Source of the DNA: Alphaproteobacteria bacterium
GTDB lineage: Bacteria; Pseudomonadota; Alphaproteobacteria; Caulobacterales; Parvularculaceae
Direction: 5' to 3'
NCBI GenBank assembly: GCA_016125425.1
Contig: WGLT01000025.1
Coordinates: 1-62,077, forward strand
DNA length: 62,077 nucleotides
The notes under the pieces are model-generated. The model was given only the letters and a program-made list of their open reading frames with translations, searched no databases and was not told the DNA's origin. Positions 8,837 to 16,987 of this stretch are shown piece by piece. Position 1 is the first letter of the stretch; the number at the start of each line of letters is the position of its first letter. A program made the translations under genes and the position numbers.

Positions 8837-8865
8837 ATGGTATAATTGATCGACCGAACGGTCAA
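8837..8865 (-). promoter_or_regulatory. paaK promoter with TetR/PaaR-type operator
   Basis: A perfect palindrome GACCGAACGGTC occupies 8852-8863. On the minus strand, TTGACC (8865-8860) resembles a -35 box and lies partly inside it; TATACC (15-bp spacer) or TACCAT (17-bp spacer) could be the -10 box. Transcription would begin about 45 bases upstream of the paaK ATG. A GACCG-NN-CGGTC dyad is typical of TetR-family regulators and resembles the PaaR sites described for phenylacetate genes. No regulator gene is nearby. Repression relieved by phenylacetyl-CoA is an inference. Confidence 0.6.
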
Positions 8866-9021
8866 TTTTAGTGCGCTGCGCCGCCTGGCTACTGTAGCGG
8901 AGAGCTGGAACGGCCCACCGGTCCGATTGGAGGCGTTCTGGCGGCGAGCGCCGCATTCCGGCTTGCGAAACGGGAGGCGCCCGCGCCGGACGGCTATTTC
9001 TAGGCGTATCGAGGCGGGCGG

Positions 9022-12000
9022 CTATTCCGCGGCGGCGCGCAGCGGTTCGGCATGGTCCTTGGCGTGCTGCTTGATCCGAAGAATTTTCAAGGTGAAGCGC
9101 TCGATGCGGTCAACCCAAATCGCCGCCGCCGGCACGAAGAGCAGGCTGAGGAAAGTCGAAAATAGCAGGCCGCCAATAACCGCCACGCCCATGCCCTGGC
9201 GCAACGAGCCGTCCGCGCCGAATCCGGCGGCGACAGGCAGCATGCCGGCGCTCATGGCGAGGGTCGTCATGATGATCGGACGCGCACGCTTAAGGCCGGC
9301 GTCGTAGAGCGCCTCTTTAAGAGACATGCCTCGGTTGCGTTGCTCAACGGCGAAATCAACCAACAAAATCGAATTCTTCGTGACAATTCCAACAAGCATG
9401 ACAATGCCGATGAAGACGAAGAGCGAGATCGGCTGTCCTGTGACCGCAAGACCGATGGCGGCGCCGGCGAGGCACAACGGAAGACCGGTCATGATCGTCA
9501 ACGGCTGAAAGAAATCACGGAAAAGAAGCACGAGCACGAGATAGACGAGCAGAAGACCCCAGAACATTGTGCTGGCGAACGCCTCTGTGCTGTCTTGAAG
9601 CGCTTCGCTGTCTCCGCTGCGGCCGAGTGTGACGCCGGCGGGCAGATTTTTCGCTTCCGGTAAGTTTTCTATCGCCTGTAAGGCGTCGCCCGGCTGCCCG
9701 CTCAGTAGATTGGCCAAAACCGTGACGCTCCGTTGACGGTCGCGCCGTTCGATTGTCGAGACGCCGACGCCCGGAACAATATCTGCGACCGCGTCCAGTC
9801 GAACCGAGCCGCCTTGGGTGGTTGGCACGCGAAGACTGCGTATGACGTCAATATTCGTCCGCGCCTCGTCGGTCAGACGCACGCGGATCGGCACCTGCCG
9901 ATCCGATACGTCGAATTTGGCAAGATTGCGGTCGACGTCGCCGCTCGTTGCAATCCGAAGCGCGCTTGCAATGGAGGCGGCTGACACGCCAAGTCGCGCT
10001 GCTTCTTCCGGCTTTGGTCGAATCTCAAGTTCGGGACGTTTGAGGCTCGTTGAGGCCCGCACTTCAGTCAGCTGCGGCAGGTCCCGGCGCATCGCGGCGA
10101 CAAGCTTTTCAGCCGCACCCATCACCTTCGCCGGGTCGTCGCCCGTCAATTCGAGATCAATGTCTGCGCCGCGGCTTCCGCCCTGAAAGTTCTGGAACGA
10201 CAGCCGCACGTCTGGGATTGTCGCCAGGATCGGTCGCATGGCTTGCTGGACCTGGTAGTCGGAACGCTTGCGTTCTTCTCGCGGCGTTAGCTGATAGTTG
10301 ATCGACCCTTTCGAGACTTGGCCGTTGGCGCTGCTCGCCGAAGTGAAGATTGAGATGATTTCTGGAATCTTGCTGGTTTTCGTCGCTACATTTGACAGAA
10401 TTCTGTCAGCTTCTTCCAGCGTTGTGCCCGGAGGAAACTCCGCTTGCAGATTCAACGCGCCGTTATCCATGCGCGGGATAAACGTCATCGGCATTTGCGT
10501 CATGGCGAAAACGGCGGCAAAAAAGGAGACGACCCCTGCCGAAATTGGGGCGATCGGGTGACGCAGGGAGAATCGAAGCGCTTGTTCGTAGCGGCGCTGC
10601 AGGAAAGAAGGCTTCGGCGGCTTATGCGCGTGTTTCAAAAAATAGGCCGCCATCATCGGTGTGATTAGGCGGGCGACAAGCAGTGAGAAAAACACGGCGA
10701 TCGCAACAGTAATCCCAAATTCACGGAACCAGACTCCCGTCTGCCCGCCCATGAAAGATACAGGCAAGAACACAGCTATGATTGTTGCGGATGTCGCAAC
10801 GACCGCAAGGCCGATTTCGTCTGCGGCTTCGAGCGCCGCTTGATAAGGCTTTTTGCCCATCGACATGTGGCGGGAGATGTTTTCGATCTCGACGATCGCG
10901 TCATCGACTAGAACTCCTGCGACAAGCGCCAGCGCGATCAGCGTCATGATGTTAAGTGTGAAATTCAGCGGTAAGAGCGCTGCAAAGGTCGGAATTGTCG
11001 CAAGAGGAATCGCGACCGCTGCGATCACCGTCGCGCGCCAGTCGCGAAGGAATAGGAACACGACAAGGACAGCCAGAAATGCGCCTTCCCCGAGAGCCTC
11101 GATCGATCCTTGATGCAAGCCTTTGATGAAGTCGACTGGCGTGAAGATGAGCCTGAAATGCACGGGGCCTTTGGCGTCCAGCTCTTTCACCTTGGCGATA
11201 ACTCGGTCGGTGACATCGACTTCGCTCGTGCCCTTCGCGCGTTGGACTAATACGCCGATTGCGGGTTGGCCGTTAAAGCGCAACAATTGTGTCGGCTCGC
11301 TCGCTGTGTCGCTAACGGCGCCGAGATCACGCAGTCTTACCGAACGGCCGTCGGGAAGAGCGATCATGCGCGTTGCGAGAGCGTCCACCGTCTCAGCGCC
11401 GCCGAGCGTTCGAATAATCTGAGCCTGACCGCCGAGTTCGGCGCGTCCGCCGGGCAGGTCGACATTCGATTGGCGCAGCTGGCGGCTCACTTCATCGGCA
11501 GTGATGCCGAATGCTTCGAGACGGCCGGGATCCAGCGCGACACGAATTTCCCGGTCGACGCCCCCAAGCCGTTGAACGGCGGCTACTCCTTTGAGCCCGA
11601 GCAATTCCCGGGTCAGGGTACGGTCGACATAATAGGAAAGATCCTGCGCCGTCATCGCGGGATTCTCGACCGCGAAGTATGCGATCGGCTCGCCTGACGC
11701 GTCATAGCGGCTGACTTGCGGCTCATCGACTTCCTGCGGAAGGTTTGCACGAATGCGGGCGACGGCGTCGCGCGCATCCTCGACGGCGCGGCTGACGTCA
11801 GCGCCGATTTGCAGTTGGATGTCCGTCGAAGAGACCCCTTGGCTGACTGTCGAAATGATTTTGTCGACGCCAGTCACGCCCGTCAGCGCCGCTTCGACCT
11901 GCTGCGTGACCTGCGTTTCGAGATCGCTCGGAGAAGCGCCAGCTTCCGTAACTGTGACGTTGACGACGCCAAACTCGATATTGGGTATCTGATTAATCGG

Positions 12001-12105
12001 CAAACGGAAATAAGCAGTCAATCCTGCGACTGTCAGCGCAAGAAACAATACGACCGGCGGGATTGGGTTCTTGATCGCCCAAGCGGAAACGTTGCGAAGA
12101 TCCAT
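9022..12105 (-). CDS. RND efflux permease (HAE-1, AcrB-like)
   Basis: A 1027-residue inner-membrane resistance-nodulation-division transporter. Family features include an N-terminal membrane helix, two large periplasmic loops, GVLVDDAIVEIENISRH in TM4 (the proton-relay Asp pair) and GIVTKNSILLVDF in TM10 (relay Lys). Length and layout fit hydrophobic/amphiphilic exporter 1 proteins that expel drugs, dyes or solvents together with an adaptor and an outer-membrane channel. The adaptor gene lies immediately upstream, 4 bp away. No TolC-type channel gene is adjacent, so it would use one encoded elsewhere. Confidence 0.92.
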   Translation of the reverse strand: MDLRNVSAWAIKNPIPPVVLFLALTVAGLTAYFRLPINQIPNIEFGVVNVTVTEAGASPSDLETQVTQQVEAALTGVTGVDKIISTVSQGVSSTDIQLQIGADVSRAVEDARDAVARIRANLPQEVDEPQVSRYDASGEPIAYFAVENPAMTAQDLSYYVDRTLTRELLGLKGVAAVQRLGGVDREIRVALDPGRLEAFGITADEVSRQLRQSNVDLPGGRAELGGQAQIIRTLGGAETVDALATRMIALPDGRSVRLRDLGAVSDTASEPTQLLRFNGQPAIGVLVQRAKGTSEVDVTDRVIAKVKELDAKGPVHFRLIFTPVDFIKGLHQGSIEALGEGAFLAVLVVFLFLRDWRATVIAAVAIPLATIPTFAALLPLNFTLNIMTLIALALVAGVLVDDAIVEIENISRHMSMGKKPYQAALEAADEIGLAVVATSATIIAVFLPVSFMGGQTGVWFREFGITVAIAVFFSLLVARLITPMMAAYFLKHAHKPPKPSFLQRRYEQALRFSLRHPIAPISAGVVSFFAAVFAMTQMPMTFIPRMDNGALNLQAEFPPGTTLEEADRILSNVATKTSKIPEIISIFTSASSANGQVSKGSINYQLTPREERKRSDYQVQQAMRPILATIPDVRLSFQNFQGGSRGADIDLELTGDDPAKVMGAAEKLVAAMRRDLPQLTEVRASTSLKRPELEIRPKPEEAARLGVSAASIASALRIATSGDVDRNLAKFDVSDRQVPIRVRLTDEARTNIDVIRSLRVPTTQGGSVRLDAVADIVPGVGVSTIERRDRQRSVTVLANLLSGQPGDALQAIENLPEAKNLPAGVTLGRSGDSEALQDSTEAFASTMFWGLLLVYLVLVLLFRDFFQPLTIMTGLPLCLAGAAIGLAVTGQPISLFVFIGIVMLVGIVTKNSILLVDFAVEQRNRGMSLKEALYDAGLKRARPIIMTTLAMSAGMLPVAAGFGADGSLRQGMGVAVIGGLLFSTFLSLLFVPAAAIWVDRIERFTLKILRIKQHAKDHAEPLRAAAE

Positions 12106-12109
12106 GACT

Positions 12110-13384
12110 TTATCCCGCCTTACCGGCGTCGCCGCCGCGCGCAGTCGTCTCTGGGGGGCCGTCAGGGGCGACGGTGCGGACCGGATCGCCGTCGAGCAAA
12201 AATGCGCCGCCGGCGGCGGCGATGGTCTCGCCGCCTTTCAACCCCGACATCACAGCGACGAAGTCTCCATCGCGAACACCTAACGTCACCGGCGTGAGAT
12301 GCGCTCTCCCGCTTTCAATTACGAAAACGCTTGGCGAGCCAGTGGCGTAGCTGATCGCAGCCTGTGGTACGGCGAGGGCGGTCAACTTCTCGATGACGAC
12401 ATTTCCCCGCAGATACATCCCCGATCGGATATCTGCGTCTTTCGGCAAGTCAAAGAGTGCGACGCCGGTGCGTGTCTTCGAGTCGACGGCGACGGGCGGT
12501 ACGCGCAGGGTCGCCTTTACAAAAGCGCCGCCGCTCGTTTCGAACGTAGCGTCTTGTCCTGGCTTCAAGGACAATATGTCAGGTTCGGCGACTTCCGCAG
12601 CGACTTCAAGACGGTCATCGCCGACGATGCGAAACAATGATTGGTTGTCCGCCATTTCCCCGACTCGTGCGTTGCGTTCGATAACGAGCCCTGAGGCGGG
12701 AGCGCGTATGTAGCCGCCCTGCACACGCGCCTTCAGCTGTTCAAGGGCGGCCTTCTTTGCAGCGAGTTGCGCTTTGGCTGCCTCCGCCGCGGCGCGCCTC
12801 GTCGCGATTTCCTCTGTCGACAACGCTGCATCCTTGTCGGCGGGGCCGATGCGCGCATAATCCTCCGCAGCGCGCCTTTGTTCGATCTCTGCGGCGCGGA
12901 CTTCGGCCTCGGCCTGCTGTATCTGCGCTTCAACAAGGCCCGCGTCGAGACGCGCGAGCGGCTGGCCTTCCTTCACCTGATCGCCGATCTCGGCCATCAC
13001 TTCGGCGATGCGCACGCCGGTGGCCGGCGCGTAGACACGAACGTCATGGACAGGACGCGCTTCGCCTGAAACGGGGGCCGTTTTCTCGAATTCGCGCTTT
13101 GTGACAGAGATTGCGGTGACGAGTTGGATATTTGGCGCTGATTTCGTCTTTTCTTTTTTGTCGTTTCTTGTAGCCGGTTTAGCGGGCGCTGCGGCGGCGT
13201 CCTGCGTTTGGGGCCGGGCGCTCGCGACCTCGGAGCCGGGCGATCCTGTCATTTGCGTGACGACGAATCCGGCGAAGCCAAGCATGCCGACGACCAAAAA
13301 GGCCCCCACTGCGCCACGCCAAAAACGACGCCGGCTCGAGGCCGCGCCGGACTCACCCAAGGTCTCGACTGACTTCATTTTCAC
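12110..13384 (-). CDS. RND periplasmic adaptor (membrane fusion protein)
   Basis: A 424-residue HlyD/AcrA-type adaptor. A single N-terminal membrane helix (residues ~24-45) is followed by a Pro/Ala/Lys-rich linker (residues ~55-85), then the lipoyl/barrel half with MAEIGDQVKEGQPLARLD, a helical hairpin rich in Ala, Glu and Gln (~150-210), and the second lipoyl half GYIRAPASGLVIERNARVGE. It links the permease encoded downstream to an outer-membrane channel. The start ATG at 13384 is the first in the frame. A perfect 16-bp palindrome about 190 bp upstream may be the operator of the two-gene operon. Confidence 0.88.
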   Translation of the reverse strand: MKMKSVETLGESGAASSRRRFWRGAVGAFLVVGMLGFAGFVVTQMTGSPGSEVASARPQTQDAAAAPAKPATRNDKKEKTKSAPNIQLVTAISVTKREFEKTAPVSGEARPVHDVRVYAPATGVRIAEVMAEIGDQVKEGQPLARLDAGLVEAQIQQAEAEVRAAEIEQRRAAEDYARIGPADKDAALSTEEIATRRAAAEAAKAQLAAKKAALEQLKARVQGGYIRAPASGLVIERNARVGEMADNQSLFRIVGDDRLEVAAEVAEPDILSLKPGQDATFETSGGAFVKATLRVPPVAVDSKTRTGVALFDLPKDADIRSGMYLRGNVVIEKLTALAVPQAAISYATGSPSVFVIESGRAHLTPVTLGVRDGDFVAVMSGLKGGETIAAAGGAFLLDGDPVRTVAPDGPPETTARGGDAGKAG

Positions 13385-13574
13385 TCACCTCGGCGCGCGC
13401 CACGCCGCCCTCCACGCCGCCGGGAATCCTACGGCGCGGCGCTCAAATGGACGTGCGGCCCTTCGCCTGCAAGGCCAATGCGCTTTTGCGAGTGAAGCAT
13501 GCGACGACCTGAGGCCGATTGTCCCCGTTATTCTTTTTGAGCATTAACACCATAGTCTAAAATTTCATCTGCCT

Positions 13575-13590
13575 CGCTACATATGTAGCG
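13575..13590. promoter_or_regulatory. Perfect 16-bp palindrome upstream of the RND operon
   Basis: CGCTACATATGTAGCG is a perfect dyad with no spacer, about 190 bp before the adaptor start. Its size and AT-rich core are typical of TetR-family (AcrR-like) operators of efflux pumps. No regulator gene lies beside it. An ATG two bases after the dyad on the plus strand opens only 19 codons before a stop, which could be a truncated regulator start or chance. Confidence 0.45.
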
Positions 13591-14106
13591 TATGGCCATG
13601 ACGAAAAATGAAGGGAAAAGGCGGGTCTTACCGTTCTTGGCGGCCCTGTGAGCGCCCAAGGGCCGCCGTCTGGATATGCAGCCAAAGAACGGCTCCGCGG
13701 GCTTCCCAGCGCAAACGCGCTCCAGAACGACGATGACGGGTAGGAGAAGTCATATGATCCCGGAAAACCTCGTCCCGTTCCGGGCGGCTTGCGGGCTGAT
13801 GGAGAGTTTTTAGAGGACAGTCCAAGCCAAGACAGGAAATGGCGTCCGGCATTAAATCACGGGGGCCGGCCGAAGCCTCGAATCGAAGCATCAAGTCGCA
13901 ATGCGTCATACTCTTGGCGGTCTTTTGAATGCTGGCTTTGCGATCGGGCCTACGCCCCCAAGGAGCATCGCTGGTTCATTCCTTGATCATCGACTGAAGT
14001 TAAGAGGAACCGAACAGACAATCCGCTCTGCTTATGGCGGCTTCGTTGTCTTTCAAAACAAAAGCGGCGCCCCATTTGAACGCGCAAACCTTGTTGAAAA
14101 AATAAG
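13591..14106. other. Intergenic stretch without a supportable gene
   Basis: About 500 bp between the RND operon palindrome and the stop of the ClpP-class protease gene. Short open frames exist on both strands, but none shows a recognisable domain or consistent coding character. One 20-codon frame on the plus strand (13754-13816) has a well-placed AGGAGA before its ATG. No tRNA, terminator or repeat could be identified. It could hold the decayed regulator gene expected for the pump. Confidence 0.5.
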
Positions 14107-14943
14107 CTAACCAGGTTGTTGACGCGTTTCTCTTTGTCGAGGCTCCGGCAGATACTCCACGCCGCCGCCTTGCCGTCGGACGGGCTGCGGATACAGTATC
14201 ATGAGCTCCAAGATTTCCTTCGGCATGTCGGTCCTGACCGTAAGCCCCATATCTCGCGCTTCGTCCGCAGAGATGGGATAATCATGAGTCCAGGTCCCGG
14301 TCGCCAGCTTCGCCGCCAGAGAGCTGGCATGCTCTTCGTCCATATGTTTGGCTAAGAGTCGCGTCGCGATGGTTTCGACTTGGGCGATCGCCTTGCGACC
14401 GACATCAGCCATTACCAACGTCTGGTCGTCGACCTCGGCGACGGGCTTTTCCTCCGCGACCTTGATGATCGAGGCCGCTGGCATGCCGCCGACCTGCGGG
14501 TCGATCGGACCGAGCACGGAATGCCGGCACATGACGATTTCGTCGGCGGCCAGAGCGATCAGGGTGCCCCCAGACATAGCGTAATGCGGCACAAATACCG
14601 TAACCTTGCCCTTGTGCTCCTGGATGGCGCGGGCGATCTGGGTGGCCGCTAGCACAAGACCGCCCGGGGTGTGCAGCACAATGTCGAGCGGCACCTCGTC
14701 GTCCGTCATTTGGATCGCGCGCAGAACTTCCTCTGAGTCATTGACGTCAATGTACCGCATCAGAGGAAAGCCCAAGAGGTTCATGGTCTCCTGCCGATGA
14801 ATCAGCAGAATGACGCGGCTGCCGCGCCTCTTTTCGATCTGAGCGATCTTTCGTGTGCGCATCGCCTCCAGATATCTGCGCTGCAGAACCGGTTGCAGCG
14901 CTGATATGATGAAGAACAGCCAGAATGCCTGCATTATGTCCAT
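14107..14943 (-). CDS. Membrane-anchored ClpP-class serine protease (SppA/SDH-like)
   Basis: A 278-residue protein starting at ATG 14943, behind GAGGGAGGA. It has one N-terminal membrane helix (FWLFFIISALQPVL) and then a ClpP/crotonase-fold protease domain of the serine dehydrogenase proteinase (PF01972-like) type. HTPGGLVLAA and AMSGGTLIALAADEI contain the oxyanion region and the probable nucleophilic Ser, and SVLGPIDPQVGG follows. Such enzymes act on membrane or signal-peptide substrates. The start overlaps the end of the rhomboid protease gene by 10 bp, so two intramembrane or membrane-facing proteases are translationally coupled. A much longer upstream extension of the frame lies inside the rhomboid gene and is rejected. 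Confidence 0.85.
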   Translation of the reverse strand: MDIMQAFWLFFIISALQPVLQRRYLEAMRTRKIAQIEKRRGSRVILLIHRQETMNLLGFPLMRYIDVNDSEEVLRAIQMTDDEVPLDIVLHTPGGLVLAATQIARAIQEHKGKVTVFVPHYAMSGGTLIALAADEIVMCRHSVLGPIDPQVGGMPAASIIKVAEEKPVAEVDDQTLVMADVGRKAIAQVETIATRLLAKHMDEEHASSLAAKLATGTWTHDYPISADEARDMGLTVRTDMPKEILELMILYPQPVRRQGGGVEYLPEPRQRETRQQPG

Positions 14944-15683
14944 GGTCCTTGTCCTCCCTCTCGACAGCCATCCGGCAAGAAGCCGTAGGCGCCTTCGTCG
15001 CGGTAATAGGGGCGATAAGCGGCGGCGGACCTTCGCAGCAGCGGAGTGATCAACCAACCGGCGACAAACCCGCCGATATGCGCCCACCAGGCGATCCCGC
15101 CCGAGGACGGATCGCCGAGCGACAGAAACCCGGGGATGATCTGCATGAAGAACCAAAGTATGGCGAAAACAAATGCCCGGAGTTCGAAAAATAGCGGGAT
15201 GAACAGGATGGGGATGATAACGACAAGTCGCGCCGCCGGAAACATCCGAGCATAACATCCTATCACGCCTGCGATGGCTCCCGAAGCGCCGAGCGCAGGC
15301 ACAACCGAGTTTGGGTTCGCCAGCGCATGCGCCAACCCCGCCGCGATACCGCAGAAGAAGTAAAAAGCGAGGAAACGCACCGGCCCTAGCCGGTCCTCGA
15401 CGGCCGGGCCGAAGATCCATAGGGTCCACATGTTCAAGATGAGGTGCAGCCAGCCGCCATGAAGAAAGATATTAGTCAGGAATGGGGTCAAATCGGAGGG
15501 AGAAACGAGACTGAGTCGCCCGAAAAAGCGTGACGGCACCAGGGCGAACTCAAACAGGAACCGATCCAGCGCGTGCGGCGGGAGACTGATTTGATAGAGA
15601 AAAGCGAGTACGTTCGCCCCGATTATCATCCAGACGATTACGGGCGGGTATCTGCGCGCGACCGTGTCAAGATAGGGGAACAA
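14934..15683 (-). CDS. Rhomboid-family intramembrane serine protease
   Basis: A 249-residue polytopic membrane protein. The rhomboid signature is complete: HGGWLHLILNMWTLWIFG in TM2, the catalytic Ser in GASGAIAGVIG, and the catalytic His in WWAHIGGFVAG. About six membrane helices can be traced. Rhomboids cut transmembrane helices of client proteins within the bilayer. The downstream gene encodes a membrane-anchored ClpP-class protease and overlaps this one, suggesting sequential proteolysis of the same client. The client is unknown. Confidence 0.9.
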   Translation of the reverse strand: MFPYLDTVARRYPPVIVWMIIGANVLAFLYQISLPPHALDRFLFEFALVPSRFFGRLSLVSPSDLTPFLTNIFLHGGWLHLILNMWTLWIFGPAVEDRLGPVRFLAFYFFCGIAAGLAHALANPNSVVPALGASGAIAGVIGCYARMFPAARLVVIIPILFIPLFFELRAFVFAILWFFMQIIPGFLSLGDPSSGGIAWWAHIGGFVAGWLITPLLRRSAAAYRPYYRDEGAYGFLPDGCREGGQGPWT

Positions 15684-15892
15684 TGCGTCAGGCCTCGCGC
15701 CGCCAGTTTCTCATTTGGCCATCTCCATCATTTGCACCCTTTCCCGTTATTGTCACGTACGTTCAGATCGAAATATTGGATGCTTTAAAAGACTCAAGAT
15801 TGACTTCATATTCAAGTCCGGCTGCGGGCCGCACTGATGATATTAAATCGGCGGATCTTCGCATCAACATCAGAAAAGAGCTTGATTACTAA

Positions 15893-15908
15893 TTTAGAAG
15901 ACTCTAAA
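15893..15908. promoter_or_regulatory. Inverted repeat at the start of the ArsR-type regulator gene
   Basis: TTTAGA and TCTAAA form a perfect 6-bp inverted repeat with a 4-bp spacer (AGAC), 33 bp before the preferred regulator start at 15942. Its AT-rich nature stands out against its surroundings. Position and form suit an autoregulatory operator for the winged-helix repressor. It also argues against the longer start at 15837, which would place the dyad in coding sequence. Confidence 0.5.
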
Positions 15909-15941
15909 CTGATGCGCCTTATGGCGTTCGGCGGGAAGGCT

Positions 15942-16289
15942 ATGGCTCGAAAAAAATCAATTTACCGCGCAAGGCGCGCTGTCATAGCGCTCGAGCCGCG
16001 CGCAAAAGAGGCGGCGCAGCTTTTGAAGCTATTGTCCAACGAACAGCGTCTTGCGATTTTATGCCGCCTGAGCGGCGGCGAAATGTCAGTGGGCGAGCTT
16101 GGCAGGCACATTAATTTAAGTCAGTCCGCGCTTTCGCAACATCTCGCAAAACTACGCGCGGAACACATCGTAGCGACCCGGCGTGAAGCACAGACGATCT
16201 TCTATCGGCTATCCGATTCCAACGCGGAAAAGCTTGTGAGTTTTTTGTGCGATCTATACGGAGGAAAAACCTTTCGCCAAAACGCGTGA
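15942..16289 (+). CDS. bigR: ArsR-family repressor, BigR/SqrR-like persulfide sensor
   Basis: With ATG at 15942, behind GGGAAGG, the product is 115 residues with an ArsR winged helix. The recognition helix region is LSQSALSQHLAKLR. Two cysteines stand at residue 41 (LAILCRL) and residue 103 (SFLCDLY). This pair corresponds to the persulfide-sensing cysteines of BigR/SqrR, which form a tetrasulfide bridge and leave the DNA when sulfide rises. The adjoining genes on the other strand encode sulfide:quinone oxidoreductase, a thioredoxin and a DUF2892 protein, the usual BigR-type targets. Alternative in-frame starts lie at 15912 and 15921. Confidence 0.8.
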   Translation: MARKKSIYRARRAVIALEPRAKEAAQLLKLLSNEQRLAILCRLSGGEMSVGELGRHINLSQSALSQHLAKLRAEHIVATRREAQTIFYRLSDSNAEKLVSFLCDLYGGKTFRQNA

Positions 16290-16313
16290 TGAGCGTTCCG
16301 TCTCAAGACGTTT

Positions 16314-16517
16314 CTAATTGAATGCTATGCCGGGCTTGACGCCAAGCCGCTTGAATACGAGCGCCGCCGGGCAAAATCCGGTGAAAGACGCCTGTATCAT
16401 ATTGGCGCCGGCGAACACCGTGAGCCAGATCCAAGCGGGGTGAACAAATTCTGCAAGTGCGACGCTCGTTAGAACGATTACGCCAGCAAACAGCAGGACG
16501 CTGCGGTCTAATGTCAT
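16314..16517 (-). CDS. DUF2892 (YgaP-like) small membrane protein
   Basis: A 67-residue protein with two membrane helices, matching the DUF2892 domain found alone or as the C-terminal part of YgaP rhodaneses. The conserved FTGFCPAALVFKRLG segment with its Cys is present. Such proteins often accompany sulfide-oxidation genes and may take part in sulfur export or membrane anchoring of sulfurtransferases. Its start overlaps the thioredoxin gene stop by four bases, so it belongs to the sqr-trx operon. No rhodanese domain is fused here. Confidence 0.82.
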   Translation of the reverse strand: MTLDRSVLLFAGVIVLTSVALAEFVHPAWIWLTVFAGANMIQASFTGFCPAALVFKRLGVKPGIAFN

Positions 16518-16972
16518 CGAGTAGCTCCTTGTGCAGTTGACGGGACGCCAGCTTCACGCCGTAACCAGGATACAATTTCCGCTTGCGGCGCAAGTCCTGA
16601 GCGCCGCGCGATTTCCTCGCCGCGGTTGAAGAGAATGAGGGTAGGGATCCCTCTGACGCCAAGACGGGAAGCCGCCTGGTTCGTATCGGCGTCAAGTTTT
16701 AGAAACCTGGCCTGGCCTTGCAGCGCTTTCGCAGCGGCCTCGAATTCCGGGGCCATCATGCGGCAAGGCCCGCACCAGGCCGCCCATACGTCGAGCAGCA
16801 CAGGGCCATCGGTGGCCGCCAGATGCTTAAACAAAGAATTGTCATCGGCTTCGACAGGCCGGCCGAGACCAAGCGGCGCGCCGCAGCGACCGCATTTCGC
16901 CGACTGCGGCGGTCTTCCGGCGGCGATCCGGTTCGCAGTCCCGCAGGCCGGACATGCCACTTTGCTGAGCAT
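16514..16972 (-). CDS. trxC: Thioredoxin 2-type protein with N-terminal zinc ribbon
   Basis: A 152-residue TrxC-like thioredoxin. The N-terminal zinc ribbon has two Cys pairs (CPAC and CGRC), and the active site WCGPC lies near residue 67 with the conserved cis-Pro in GIPTLILF. It reduces disulfides or persulfides in the cytoplasm. Placed between sqr (15 bp upstream) and a DUF2892 gene, it probably reduces polysulfide or protein persulfides formed during sulfide oxidation. The C-terminal tail past the thioredoxin fold is slightly longer than in E. coli TrxC. Confidence 0.87.
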   Translation of the reverse strand: MLSKVACPACGTANRIAAGRPPQSAKCGRCGAPLGLGRPVEADDNSLFKHLAATDGPVLLDVWAAWCGPCRMMAPEFEAAAKALQGQARFLKLDADTNQAASRLGVRGIPTLILFNRGEEIARRSGLAPQAEIVSWLRREAGVPSTAQGATR

Positions 16973-16987
16973 GTTCTGTAACTCCGT

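Noticed and set aside
8846-9307. A 153-codon plus-strand frame starting at the paaK operator.
   Set aside because: It runs antisense into the RND permease gene and its Arg-rich translation has no resemblance to a family.
13628-13909. A 93-codon minus-strand frame in the gap after the first RND operon.
   Set aside because: No ribosome site, no domain and no family resemblance.
14944-15429. Upstream extension of the ClpP-class protease frame.
   Set aside because: It lies inside the rhomboid gene in another frame; ATG 14943 has a strong ribosome site and begins with the membrane helix.
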